Origin: Symbiodinium microadriaticum
Taxonomy: Eukaryota; Sar; Dinophyceae; Suessiales; Symbiodiniaceae
NCBI GenBank assembly: GCA_001939145.1
Contig: LSRX01000254.1
Coordinates: forward strand, 61,461-125,460
Direction: 5' to 3'
Length of the DNA stretch: 64,000 nucleotides
Both the position numbers and the translations under genes were made by a program. Shown one piece after another: positions 9,861 through 21,102 of this stretch; position 1 is the first letter of the stretch, and every line of letters begins with the position of its first letter. The notes beneath the pieces were generated by a model. The model had not been told where the DNA came from. It worked only from the letters and a program-made list of their open reading frames with translations, and made no database searches.

Positions 9861-11257
9861 GTTCACGACAGGTCGGCTTTGCGGCCCGACGATTGATTCG
9901 TTGGCCTGGGCTCAAGACTTCAGAGCGTGTGGGGAAGTCATAAGAAGTCAGGTTTCTAGGGCCAGTGGGTTGCCTTTATGCCTGCAGGCCTAGCGGCCTA
10001 GCATCAGGGCGTGTAGATGTAGGGTTCTCTCAAAGGTTTAGGGCTTTGCAATGTCAAGGTTTGGGGCTAAGGGCTTCAAGGTTCAGCGTCGGGGATGTGG
10101 GGCTTTAGTGCCATCCTTGGGATTTATGTTTAGGATTGGCCGCACCAGAGGGCCTGGAGCGCGGGCTTGCCGGGACACTGGACTTGGGGAGCCATGTAAA
10201 GACGAGGCAAGCCCTAGGACCTAGTGAACCCAGTTCCTACTTGCCAAACTCAATCTCCCAAACCCCACGCTTGATTTTAAACGCCGAAACAAGACAAATG
10301 CACCGCAAAACCCGAAGATTGCGGGCCAGGCACCGGCGAAAGCTCGCTGTCGGTTACAATCTCCACAAACACCCCGCTTTGCTTGCCAGCGCCCGTCAAG
10401 AAGACCAGCCTGCTGCAGCTGGGCTTCAGGTGCTTACGGCTGTAAGGGGCTCTCGCTCTTAGCTTTCAGGGCTCAATTTACATCACAGTGATGATGATGA
10501 TGATGATGATGAGTATGAGGGAGATAGGCTCTTGAGAAGGGTGTGGAGGTGGTGCGTCCCGGCACTGTGGAGGAAATGTTATTTTGAAGAAGTTTCTGTA
10601 TCCTACATTCTCGCTCGCAACCAACCAAGCCTGAGGTACTCAATTAAGACCATTAGCAAAGGACTCTGCAAGAGAAAACACTCCGGCCGAATCCGGCGGG
10701 CATTGCAGAGGACACCCCCCACAATGTGAGGAATCCTTAATAATAAGCCCTGGCCAAACAGCGGAATGGGGGCGCCGTCAAACACAGTGCCAAATCAATT
10801 TGTGACCTTGTACACATGTTAAAGGCTGCGAAGGCCGTTTGGGAAGAATGCCTGTATGCCTGTAATTATCTATAGACTGTAAGCAACGACGAACGCCAAG
10901 TGCAATTCGAAACATCCGAACATTTTTCTTCCGTGTACAGTTTTTCTAGATTCTCTGCACAAAACCAGCATTAATGTTTTGTTCATTTTAGAGATTTTAG
11001 TGGTACTGTTATGAGTTTTGCTCATAAATCAAGCCTAGACCACAATCTTTCGTCTCGCTCTTACTACTCCCACTGTGTCCAGGCGTCATGTTTGCTCTTC
11101 AAGGTATGGAGCTCATTCACAGTTCACAATCAATCAACCCTACAGCGGTCCAACACTTAGGGTTCGGGACAAGCTCGTAAAAGTGGAGGAACCCAGCGGC
11201 CAAACAACTATTAGTCACTGACTTGTGCAGGGATCCCTGCAGTGCGTACCCATGGTT
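9861..11257. other. Unassigned stretch with (ATG)n
   Basis: Weak G-type motifs occur at 10020-10080, and (ATG)n at 10488-10513. A + frame at 10136-10462 (108 codons) starts at TTG and has no recognisable domain. I see nothing else. Confidence 0.35.
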
Positions 11258-11331
11258 TTGGGGGCTCTGTATTATAAATAAAATATAATATACCCCCAAA
11301 ACCTATTTTGATTATTAATGGCCCCTATATT
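11258..11331. repeat. HP-E element, short copy
   Basis: TTTTGGGGGCTCTGTATTAT and ATAATATACCCCCAAAACC form the inner inverted pair, followed by the family's right tail ATTATTAATGGCCCCTATAT. Other copies are near 31551, 34141, 39460, 48577, 49709 and 62361. Confidence 0.7.
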
Positions 11332-11947
11332 ATACTATTGCCACACACACACACCCACACATTCGTTTGAAATCAACTCATCCCCACTGAGTCACGGCGC
11401 CCTAAACCCTCAAGCCTGAACCCCTAACCAGCCCAGCCGCTTCTGTTCCCGAGCCAGCTTTGCCGGCTTCCATGGCCCGTTGAATCCGGCCATGGGCTGG
11501 GTAATTAGGTACTCCTAGATTATTGAGTGACAGTGGTACTAACGGTAACTAGTGCCTTGACTGGGGTTTAGGTGCCTGTAAAGTTGAAAGTAGTTAGTGG
11601 GATGGTGAGGGTTTGGGTTTCGGGGAAAAGGGCTTGGGATGCAGGGTGTTCTGGTGCTTTGGATAATGGGCAACGATGGTGCGAGACACTTCAAAGAGGT
11701 TCAGAGTGCAGATGTAGACGGCTGCCATGTCGGGGTTTGGGTTCGAGTAGTCCTGGGCGAGGCTCATGGCCTGAAGACGGTGCACCTAGCATATAAGATT
11801 TAGGGTTTAGGGTTTAGGGTTGAGTGAGGGTTTGGGATAGAGCAAACAGCTGCGCAGCCGCACTCATGGGCAAATTGCAGGGTTTCAAAGTCTGCCAATC
11901 CGCCCGACCTTCGATGCATTTCCTGTATGCTGTATCCTAACATGCAG
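11332..11947. other. 3' flank of the 466-codon gene
   Basis: Holds (CA)n at about 11342-11358, a short C-type block at 11400-11428, a GC-rich island at 11430-11490, and G-type motifs at 11565-11620 and 11795-11830. The frames around 11572-11796 on both strands are repeat-derived. Confidence 0.4.
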
Positions 11948-13348
11948 TCACAGTGAGATCAGCAACACTGTGCCCAACCATTCTGCAGCAGGTCGGTGCC
12001 TTATGCAGCTCTTCTCGTCCTCTCCACTGGTTTTGTCTGTTGAGGCGGATACCGAGGGATCACACGGCGATCTAAGGGCGGTCGTCCAGGGAACAGATGC
12101 TGCAAAGTGGCATCCTGCCTGTTCGAGCTGCCGCCGAAATGTGCACAGTGCCTCAAGGAGTTCAATGCCACGGCCAGGAACAGTTAAAACGATGTCATTG
12201 CCCATTGGCACTCCCCTCACTCCGACAGAGGAGTAGCGAAGCTGGCCCGAGGTTTGGAAGAAGTCAATCCCAACGGGGCTGTAGAGAGCAAGCCACAGCT
12301 CGTCGAATGCATTTGTCTCTCTAACTCCCTCCTTGGCACATTGTATGTTGCTGAAACTACAGCGCCATCTTCCGTCCTTCGTCTTCACCAGTCTCCCGTG
12401 CTTCAGCTCCACTCGCACAGAGTCTCTTATCCAACCGAAAGGACTTGCATGGCCTTGCCTGATGACTGTGCTCGCTGGATTGAGCTTCTGATCAATCTCG
12501 AAGCCCATAGTCTCGATCTGCTTGGCGCGAAAGGAAGGAGTGGCGTGACTGAGTGGGGCCCGTTGGTACAGATCCTCCTCCTCTGCCTGGCATAGGCCAG
12601 CCTGCAAGCGTCGGTCCGCCAGAAACACCTGTTCAATCGTCTCACATTGTCCGTTTTCCACACACAGCTTCTGTAGAATAGTTTCACATGCAGGTCGCCA
12701 GTCAACGGTGCCCATCTTGCCCCTGACCACTATTCTGTGCCCACGCGCGGCTGTTTGTTTGCCACTCCTGACAACTCCAGTACGAAGGTCGTGTTTGAGA
12801 ATGTGAACAGAATCTGGCGCGTCTAAAACCAGGTACAGGTCATCAAAGGATGCGTTCGTTCGGGTGCCGGCCTCTGCAAACTTCACGGCCCCGAAATTCA
12901 CACTCCAAGTGCGGTCTGTTGCTAACCATACCAATCTGGCGGTCTTGCATTGCACCTTCCTGCCGCCCAACGTCCAATCCCAGGAGGCCTGTTGTTCTGA
13001 CCTTCTTTGGCCATTCACGGAGGTGCCAGGGACGGGCTCCTCTAGCTGCAAATGGGGAGAAGCGCTGGTGAGCACGCTCTTGCACAGGCCTTTCAGAAAC
13101 ATGCCTCGCTTGCACGGGCTCATCCCAGAGAGCGGATGTCCAGCGTAGACGGCAGCCACCCTCCCAACATCTTGCAGAATATGTTGGAATTCCTCTCTTG
13201 GAAACACCACATGTTGCACTTGGCACCCGCTCATACACTTTCGGCTGCGTATCAGGCTGGGCACCTGCTTGAAGCCCACAGCAGAAACTCTGGGCGGCTC
13301 TGCAAAGAGTCTCAGAGTGCGACATGTGGCAAAACGGCATGTGAGCAT
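11948..13348 (-). CDS. Intronless protein with two PD-(D/E)XK nuclease-like modules
   Basis: A 466-residue frame with a true ATG, an in-frame TAG five codons upstream and a TGA stop. Two modules align by eye: residues about 75-235 and about 300-415. Each has a strand ending in K (VQCKTARL at 132-139, VELKHGRL at 313-320), then a Trp-containing strand, then FDDLYLVL or FDELWLAL, then a Val/Ile-Val segment and a helix (ETILQKL, LLEALCTFRRQL). In module 1, D124 followed by Q133-x-K135 resembles the D...(D/E/Q)XK active site; module 2 keeps E314-x-K316. Known: this motif layout occurs in restriction-endonuclease-fold enzymes. Inferred: the family and the tandem duplication. Module 1 has Gln for the usual Glu, so activity may be lost or confined to module 2. 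No signal peptide or membrane segment is evident. Intronless and isolated between repeats, it may be retroposed or a mobile-element passenger. Confidence 0.7.
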   Translation of the reverse strand: MLTCRFATCRTLRLFAEPPRVSAVGFKQVPSLIRSRKCMSGCQVQHVVFPREEFQHILQDVGRVAAVYAGHPLSGMSPCKRGMFLKGLCKSVLTSASPHLQLEEPVPGTSVNGQRRSEQQASWDWTLGGRKVQCKTARLVWLATDRTWSVNFGAVKFAEAGTRTNASFDDLYLVLDAPDSVHILKHDLRTGVVRSGKQTAARGHRIVVRGKMGTVDWRPACETILQKLCVENGQCETIEQVFLADRRLQAGLCQAEEEDLYQRAPLSHATPSFRAKQIETMGFEIDQKLNPASTVIRQGHASPFGWIRDSVRVELKHGRLVKTKDGRWRCSFSNIQCAKEGVRETNAFDELWLALYSPVGIDFFQTSGQLRYSSVGVRGVPMGNDIVLTVPGRGIELLEALCTFRRQLEQAGCHFAASVPWTTALRSPCDPSVSASTDKTSGEDEKSCIRHRPAAEWLGTVLLISL

Positions 13349-14032
13349 GGCTGTCAGTGGCTAGCAGTACCAGCTGACTGAGTTGCACAAATGGCTGCAT
13401 CGGTGCAAGCTGTGAGCACGGTCCGGTAAGTCATGATCTGCCAGATCGCATCCGTCATATCTAGGGCTTCACAAGATACCAGTATCTAGTAGCAGGTGTA
13501 GGAACAGGACCCAAGGGAAGAACACGGTGAAGTGAGGGGGCCTGGTGGCGGTCTACCGTAGTAGAGCACGATCAGGTTACATGTACGATTGCGGAATTGT
13601 ACTTTAGGGTACTACGAGAACCAATTTGGCAAAAGGTGGAAGCGCATGACACAAAAGCAGACTCTTACACATCCCAGGCCATGCAGCTCTGAATCACCAA
13701 GCTCTGCAGCCCCATCACATTGTATGAGATAATAAAGATAATTAATATGATACGGTATGATAAGATATGGTACCATATGGTCTGATATAGTAATATGTGA
13801 TAGTTCTAGTACACTGTTAATATATTTTGTCGCGCCACAAACTCCTCAAATACTGGCCCAAGGCCATCCACTTTTTGACACCTCCAGCTCGTTTCGTCCA
13901 GGCTGTCAAACTTGCTGGTCAACCCATGTTGCCAAGCAGCCAGCTCCATTTCCAAAATCCTCATAGCTATGCCGTCAGCTAAGCCTTTGCTTAATTATAC
14001 GACTATATTTCAACGTTTATGATTTGATACAT
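13349..14032. other. Upstream flank of the nuclease-like gene
   Basis: Unique sequence to 13720, then imperfect TATGATA/GATATGG repeats at 13725-13800 that foreshadow the pentamer array at 14053. No promoter element is recognisable; dinoflagellate promoters generally lack TATA boxes. Confidence 0.35.
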
Positions 14033-14160
14033 ATATATATATATATATATATTTGATATGATATGATGTGATACAATATGATATGATATGCTATGCTATG
14101 ATATGATATGATATGATATGATATGATATGATATGATATGATATGATATGATATGATATG
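14033..14160. repeat. (AT)n followed by (ATATG)n pentanucleotide array
   Basis: About 20 bp of (AT)n, then about 105 bp of ATATG units, near perfect from 14097 to 14160. Confidence 0.97.
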
Positions 14161-14940
14161 GCATGTAGTCTATTCCAAAATATCTACACCTTCACAGCTG
14201 AGTCTTCCAAGACCGTCAGCACGAGATCCAATCAGTTTAGGAAAGATACATGAATCGAGTCTGTCTGGGGTTCAAGGTTTAGGATTTAGGGTTTAGGGTT
14301 TAGAGATTAGGGCTTAAGGTTTAAAGGGTTCTGTTGTCAGAACTCCGATAGGTACCCACCACTGAAGGCCCGTGTCAATCTGAAGATCTCAAGCAGCTGC
14401 CATCCGAAGGCATCGAAGATGGTCCTAAAGCCCGAACCCCTCTGAATCACTTCAAGCGTTGAAGTATTAGCAAGTTCCTTCGAAGCCGGAAATCTCAAAC
14501 CCTGGAACCCCGCAGAGAAGTGTTGAAATGTATGAAGACCATCTATCCAGAATCCGAGTGTGTCCTGCTTCAAGAGGCAGTTCCTCAACTCGCCCTAACC
14601 CAATCCTAATCCTAAAGCCTCTTACGAGAGCCCGGTGCGCACTGGTACGTGGCATCATGGCTGACTGCTGGCAGATAGGTTGCTCCTTGGGGCATCATCG
14701 TGCTTGAGGGATAAGGGTTTATGGTGGTAGACTCGCTTCTGATCTGGTGTCGCAGGGGCTTTTTTGCTCTGAGTGACATGATATGGAACAAGACGTTCAG
14801 CAGCTGCCGACGCTTCTGCCCTCAGCCGATGTGCTCGCCCACGTTGTCTAAAGCACTTCAGTCTCTTCGGACAGAAGCCCACCGAATTGCCCAGAATCAG
14901 ATATCGGCGCCCCCCCGGTAAAGCTACGCAACCTAGAAGC
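14161..14940. other. Unassigned stretch
   Basis: G-type telomere motifs at 14270-14330 and C-type at 14590-14620. Frames on both strands (14337-14921) overlap each other and show no domain. No gene is called. Confidence 0.35.
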
Positions 14941-15056
14941 GGGGTCCTAATTTAGAGAACTACCCATAGGCTCCTAAGTAGTTCCTTTTTTGGGATTACC
15001 TTATAGGATTCTACATATAAACCCACAAAAAGGAGCTACTTAGGGGCCTATGGGGT
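14941..15056. repeat. HP-A foldback element abutting an HP-B end
   Basis: 14941-14965 (GGTCCTAATTTAGAGAACTA) is a right end of HP-B. It overlaps the HP-A left arm at 14960 (CTACCCATAGGCTCCTAAG). The HP-A right arm is 15027-15056 (AGGAGCTACTTAGGGGCC). The arms share the ACTACCC bases at the junction, so one element probably inserted into or fused with the other. Confidence 0.85.
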
Positions 15057-18000
15057 ACCCATAGTACCCAGAAGGCCAAGGATGACCTCCCGTTCCACAG
15101 CCCAAGTCCCTGAACCCCTGCCCCAGGTCGGAGTTGGGCATAGACCTTAAAATTCATACCTCAGTTTACGAGCCTCTAAATCTCAAGGCCTCTATAAGAA
15201 GAATAATAATGATAGCCATAGTAATAATGATAATAATAATGATAATAAGTTTACGAAAAAACCCAGCATTCCCCAAGCTTTCACTCCGAGACCCTCATGA
15301 TGGCCCTGCTTGGCATCTAAAGTACTGCGTGAGCATTGGCCACGTTATGTTACCGCCTTCTTGGGGAGAGCCTCGGCGAAGGTGCGAAACCGAATGATTT
15401 TGCATGTAGCCTTTCGGGATTGTGGTGTGGAATCGAGGGTCCAGGAGGACTGGTATGCCATCGCGTTTATTGGTGGGGCGGAACAGAGCATGAAGGTGAA
15501 GACGGTGATGATGACACAATGGTGGTAATTGTTACGATCGCGCTTGGTAAAGCACTTTGGCAGCTAGATTATCTGCGCTGTTGCCTGCAACGGTTGTCAG
15601 TCAACATTAGATAACACAAAGTTTAGATGACCCATGCGGCCACTTCTATTCTGTATCGCTTCGCAAGGAATTTGACTGTGCATGTTGCTAGTAGTACGGT
15701 CAACACCAGCTGTGTCGTTCTTGCAGACTGCAGTGCTGCACAACCTGAAGAAAAGTCATTTGTACCACTTACCTTCATTGGCAATCGCTAGACTCAGGCT
15801 GCTATTCCCCTTACTACTGCTATCCGATATGTCCTCACCCACACATATGACCAGTAACCCAAAGCTCAAAACATCGAACATCAATAAATGCGGTTGAAAG
15901 CTCCCTAAACCCGAAACCCCAACAACAAACCCTAAACCCTAAACCCTCTCCTATCCCCGGACTTCGAAGAATACTACTGCAAGCTTGAAGTTGGGTCACT
16001 GCACAGCCCGGGGGTGCCATGGCTTGGAATCGTCTCAGCGCCCGGTGCCAGGGAAGGCTCAGGCCCGAATTGCTTACTAGCACACGGGGCCCCTAATGGC
16101 CTAAACTTTAAACCCTAAACCGTCTTGCTGATTAGGGCTTAGGGTTCAGGGTCTGGGGTTTAAGCTTTAGGGTTCGGGGTTAAGGAATGAGTCACCAAGA
16201 CTTTGTGCTGTTAGTACGGAATATCAGATTTTAAATGATGCCGGCTACTTCTGGAGTCTTGCCATGCTGAAGTTCACCCTTCCTGATGTAGGAGGACTTC
16301 TCTAGCAGCAATAGACAAGAGACCCTACATCCCTGAGCCTGAAATCCTAAATCCTTAGGAAATCTGGCCAGGTAAACTTAGAAAAGAAACCCTGCACCCA
16401 ATAGTCCTAGGTCCTAAATCCCAAATCTCCCAGATTCCAAACATCCAATTCAATGCTCAATCGTTAACCTGTGTGTTCATGTAGTGATTACTTAAAGCAT
16501 CCCGAAAACGTCTAAAGGTTTCCGACTCTACCACTAACCCAAACATTGCGACGGACCTTGGAAGTCAAGCCCGTCTCCGGGCACCGGCCGCCGAACCATG
16601 GACAAAAAGCCGCTGCCGAGCCGAATGCAACGCCTGTCTAAACCCCTTCCTCGGAAACGTCTAGCCTTGTTAGGGTGTAGGGCCTTAGGCTTTAGGATTC
16701 TGGGGTCTTCTATGATCTAGAGATAGGACCTTCGGGTTGGGACCTTAGGGATTTGAGGTCCTGTATCCACAGCTAGGATACCTGCACTTCGCATCCATGC
16801 CTTGCTCTATCCGGCCGGCAGCTTGGCATTGAGATTACTGGCGCACGCACTGAAGTCCCACAGCACCAGGCACAAACAGGACACCTAGCTTCCTAGTCTT
16901 CGCGGTTGATGGTTCAGGCATGGTAGGAATTCGTGTCGTGGATCAGAGTACTTCTTCATGGCTGAAAGTTTGTTGCTTTAACCCTCAAGTCAGACTGAAC
17001 AACGGCGCCATGGCTTCCGCACCCACTACGCCAAACCCAGTAGAAGCTGCAGATTACTGCAAGCCCCTCGTGGCCACTTCTCCTGCTGACTAAAATGCCC
17101 TAAGACCCGGATCTCTAAACTCTTATGGTAACCCTTTATGGATCCCCTACAGGAGCCCTTCAAGGAACCTCTCGGGTTTAGGGTTTAAAGCACATGACAA
17201 GGGCGGCTCTTGGGGCCTCGGGCCTCCGCCTCCCGCAAGTCGACTCAGTAAGCTCTTCTTGAGGCCTCCTATACCGGGTGTCGATTTCAACAGCCCCCCC
17301 CAAAAAAAAAAGCAATTTAGAGTTAGGATATTAAACAGCCCGGAGATCATTTGTAGTTACTTCTCACTTTATCAAACAAGTCGGCAAGTTAAAATCACCC
17401 CAAATCGGTACCTACTGTGTAAAGTGCCGGGAGGTTCTCGTTCAGGGGCTGAGGGCTTCAGGGTTTCACGGTGTAGGTTTGAGGGTTTAGAATCATTTTG
17501 GGCTTAGGGTATGAGGGCTTAGGGTTTTTAGGGCTGCGGGCTTGGAGGCTTTGGGGTTTAGGGTTGGCCGACGAATACATGAAGGTAACTAGCATGTGAC
17601 AGAGAAGTTTAGGGTTGTCGGGCTTACGGTTTGGGATTTAGGATTTAGGGCTTTAGGGCTTTAGGTCTTGAGGTTAACATAGGGTTTTACGTAATTGACG
17701 GCATGGGGTGGGTGAAATGCTGGGATGACCCTCGACGGTCGAACCAGTGCTGAAATCAAAACAAGCTCAAACCCTTCATTCAAAAACTAAACTCACAACC
17801 CAAAACCGGGAGACACAACAAACCCAACCCACACCTTACCTCTAGCTCAACACCCCCCAAACCGAGCCAACTTCGTAGCTGTGGGGCCTTCAGTTTCGGC
17901 TGACGGTCCTGGTAGAATGGCTGAATTTGCTCGATCGCTCCCTCAAGAGAATGCCCCAAAAACTGACTTTTAGGGATGTACAGTTTTCAGACGTGAAATT

Positions 18001-18362
18001 TTAGGCTCAGGGTTGTTTTAGGGTGTTGTCTAGGGTGAAGGGCTCGCCACTGCAAGCTCTAGGCTTCCGTAGCGACAGGTCTGGGCGCTCACGTTACCCT
18101 AAGCCGTGTGAAATGATATGTGAGCATTGCTATTTCTCTAGGCTCCTGTACCGCCGCAAAGCTTAACGGCTTTGGGCTTCAAGGTTTAGGCCACTTTAGG
18201 CTTTGGGATTCAAGATCCAGCAGCCCTAAAATCCTGCACTCTAAAATTTTAGAGATGTGAAGAATTAGCAAAGCAAATATCTCGCGGTCTGGTCGCGGTT
18301 GATGTTTAGAGTTTAGGGTTTAGGGTATTGCGCCAACAGATACCCGAATACTCTATTCGAGT
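15057..18362. other. Long stretch without a recognisable gene
   Basis: (AAT)n-like repeats at 15205-15250, C-type motifs at 15900-15955, G-type at 16130-16190, 17450-17580, 17620-17690 and 18300-18330, and C-type at 17770-17890. Around 15310-15614 three overlapping + frames exist in different phases, a sign of stop-poor DNA. Islands such as 16560-16660 are GC-rich, but I cannot define splice sites. Confidence 0.35.
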
Positions 18363-18419
18363 TGTCAACACCAGCAGCAGTGGCAAATCGACTGCCCTTG
18401 ACAGCTTGGCGCTAGTACA

Positions 18420-18547
18420 GGTAGAAGTAGCAGTAGAAATAGTAGCAGTCGTCGTCGTGGCAGCGGTCGTAGTAGAAACTTAGTAGTAGTATTAGTAGTA
18501 GTAGTAGTAGTAGTAGCAGCAGCAGCAGCAGTAGTAGCAGTAGCAGT
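18420..18547. repeat. (GTA)n/(GCA)n trinucleotide repeat
   Basis: About 130 bp of GTA, GCA and GTC triplets, densest at 18478-18547. The minus frame across it gives Thr/Ala runs and is repeat-driven. Confidence 0.95.
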
Positions 18548-20588
18548 GCCAGCAATTAGGAGCCGTCGCCTCAGTGGGTCGTTGTCGCGTTCTATCTCCT
18601 TCCTTACTCCCGGTGGGTTTGCTTTCTCTTGAATATGGGGTTTGTTTTTGAACACCTTAATATGGGGTTTAGGGTTTAGGGTTTACTCCAGCGGAAAACT
18701 GGTTCAGGGGCACTTGAGGGCTTTGCTGCCAGATTTGTCTTGCGCAACTGGCAAACAAAAGTGAGACTCGGTCCACTCCCGACACCAGGGCCGGAAGTGG
18801 GAAGCAAAAAAAAACCGGAATCCCAGGAACTCCAACTGCTTAGAATGGAGTCCTAGGGGAGACCATCCCTCACGCTACATGCACAGCCTTCGAGTTTAGG
18901 TGCCCCAAGCTCTCTAGATGGTAAGAAACCCGCAAGCCCTGAGTAGTCTAAGCCCATGAAACTCCAAACCCTTAACCATTGAAGCCCGAACGAACCTGAG
19001 CCCTGAAACTCAAACCCAAAACTCGCGACCTCAAGTCCAAAATCCCAAACCCCGAGTTAACCCCCGAACCCCCGTCTCAAAAACACGCGTTTGGCATCCC
19101 CACTCTGCGTCATCTTCTGAGGTCCTACATACCTGACCCACTATTGACAAATTGAGGACAATAACGATCCCATGAAGGCTACCCTGCGCCCGTACTGTGC
19201 GGGGTCTTTAGAGTGCGGGCGTGTAGGGCTAAGGGTTGAACTGATGGAGATTATAGGGGTTCTTGGCTTAGAGGCAAGGTCCTGCGTAACCCTAAATTCT
19301 AAAGCTATGATAGAATGACAGGCATCTTTGTAGCAAGAGCACGGGATATCCTGACAACGTAACACCGGAAAGAGACCGTGAAGGCGATATCCCCATCTAC
19401 CATTATCATTATCACTATTGTTCTTATTAGCATTAACGTAGTACTAGTATTATTGTTATGATGTAAAGTTTTACTATCATTAGTATTTTTGTACTATTAT
19501 ATTATGATTAGTAGCACTATATTGTTAGTCCACATTAATACCAATTTGACCAGAAAGGTGGCTGTAGCTTACATGTGGGATTGGCCTCCTCAGCGTAGTG
19601 CCAGCAACAGACAACAGATTTATGTGATTTCTGGCAGCAGCACCTTCAAGCAGGTGTTTTTAGTGAAGGTGCCGTCCAGCTTCTCACTTCGGTTCCTTGG
19701 CAGAAGCACGGAGCGGAATTACTCTGCGTCATGATCTATTGCGATTCTCGTAACTATTTCGAATAAGTTAGCATTGCAGACCGTATTCGTACTGCTGGCC
19801 CCAGTGCAACTTACAATCGTAGCAGCGAGGATACCAATGTGTCGTCGCAGCGGCAGCAGTCCTACCGAATGCTGTAGCTGCTAAATACGACGCCGATTCA
19901 GTTCAGAGTAGCTAGCTCGGCCCCCACCCGAAAATAAAACATTATCTGAGAGACCTCTTCGAACCAAATGACAAGCGACGGAGCTCTGCAATGCCGCATA
20001 GCAGCTCTATACACACCTCGTCAAACCTTATCGAAACCTATGAAATGAAAAAAAGTCACGAGCCTAGAAGACCCAGGAAACTTCAACAGTCGTTGCATGG
20101 CTATTTCTCAGACACTGATACGGTAGTACTGCTGGAACGCCGAACACAGGCCTTTCAAAGCCTGCAGAGATGTCAGGCCCTCTGAAGTTCCATCATGCTA
20201 ACTAAGCCTTGAAGATGCGTCCCAGCTTCAACCCTGGACCCTAAACCCTAAACCCTGGACCTATGCCCTGGCCTCAGGCCAGTGATCCGTTGCCAGCCGG
20301 CACCTTCATACCACCGCGCATCATCTGCAAGAACTCCTGGTGGTTTCGAGCAGCGAGTTTACCATCTGTATCAACTCGCGAAGACAACTTCAGGTAGTAT
20401 ATAGACGAAACAAAAGACAAAAAGCATAAGCTGATCCGATATCCTATCCAGGTAGCTAGCTTGGTAAACAAGAGACTAATTGCAGAATCAGCCTTGGCTG
20501 CCATCAGCTGCCAAGTTGCTTAAGATGAACCTTCCGTTAGGTGCACCGGAAAATATGCCTAAGATCGATCTTCCCACTAAACCCCTAT
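18548..20588. other. Unassigned stretch
   Basis: G-type motifs at 18660-18690, weak C-type at 18960-19080, a TTA/ATT-rich patch at 19395-19510, and C-type at 20225-20260. Short frames (19489-19734, 19991-20185, 20274-20504) have no recognisable domain. Confidence 0.35.
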
Positions 20589-20715
20589 AGAGCCCAAAGT
20601 AAACCCTAAACCCTTATAAATCCTAAACCCAAAATCCTAAACCCTAAACCTAAACCCTAAACCTTAACCCTAAACGGCCCTAAACCTTAACCCGAAACCC
20701 TAACCCGAAACCATG
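20589..20715. repeat. Telomere-type array, C orientation
   Basis: CCCTAAA and CCCTTAT variants for about 125 bp, the nearest array beyond the 3' end of the copia element. Confidence 0.9.
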
Positions 20716-20814
20716 CAACTGCCCGCTGTCGTTGGTGCTTGTCTCCATGAGCCGGGCGAGGTGTTCGGCCCTCGGGCCTCCGTCAACCCAAAGCCTCAAC
20801 CCTTGGTAGGTTTT
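20716..20814. other. GC-rich island between C and G arrays
   Basis: The + frame from 20712 (MQLPAVVGACLHEPGE) is open and reaches GGGCGAG|GTGTTC as a possible donor near 20761. No acceptor is obvious. Weak exon candidate, 3' of the copia element on the opposite strand. Confidence 0.25.
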
Positions 20815-20895
20815 AGGGCTTAGGGTTTAGGGTGTAGGGTTTAAGATTTAGGATTTAGGGTTGAGGATTTAGGGTTTGGGGTTTAGGGTTGAGGA
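20815..20895. repeat. Telomere-type array, G orientation
   Basis: TTTAGGG, TTTAGGAT and TTGAGGAT units for about 80 bp. About 200 bp of unique sequence separates it from the end of the polyprotein frame. Confidence 0.88.
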
Positions 20896-21102
20896 TTTAA
20901 CTCGGGTTAGTCCGAAAATCATGAGCCCTATCAGCACGCATACGAAAGGAGGTCTGACTGACATGTTGGGCTGAACCTCAGAGGGCCTTTTCTAACTCTG
21001 ACTGCTGAGCTCACAGTGCTGCAAGGATCTGTACAAGTACTCAAAGGTACCCTGCTAGTCGGGTGTGCTCGTCAGGTTACTGTCGTTGTGTCTTTGAATT
21101 CT

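Noticed and set aside
10136..10462. 108-codon + frame
   Set aside because: Starts at TTG, lacks consistent G/C-ending codons and has no recognisable domain.
12843..13400. A 185-codon minus frame overlapping the 466-codon gene, and + frames at 11970-13381
   Set aside because: They are in other phases of the longer frame, which alone shows duplicated domain structure and a clean ATG with an upstream stop.
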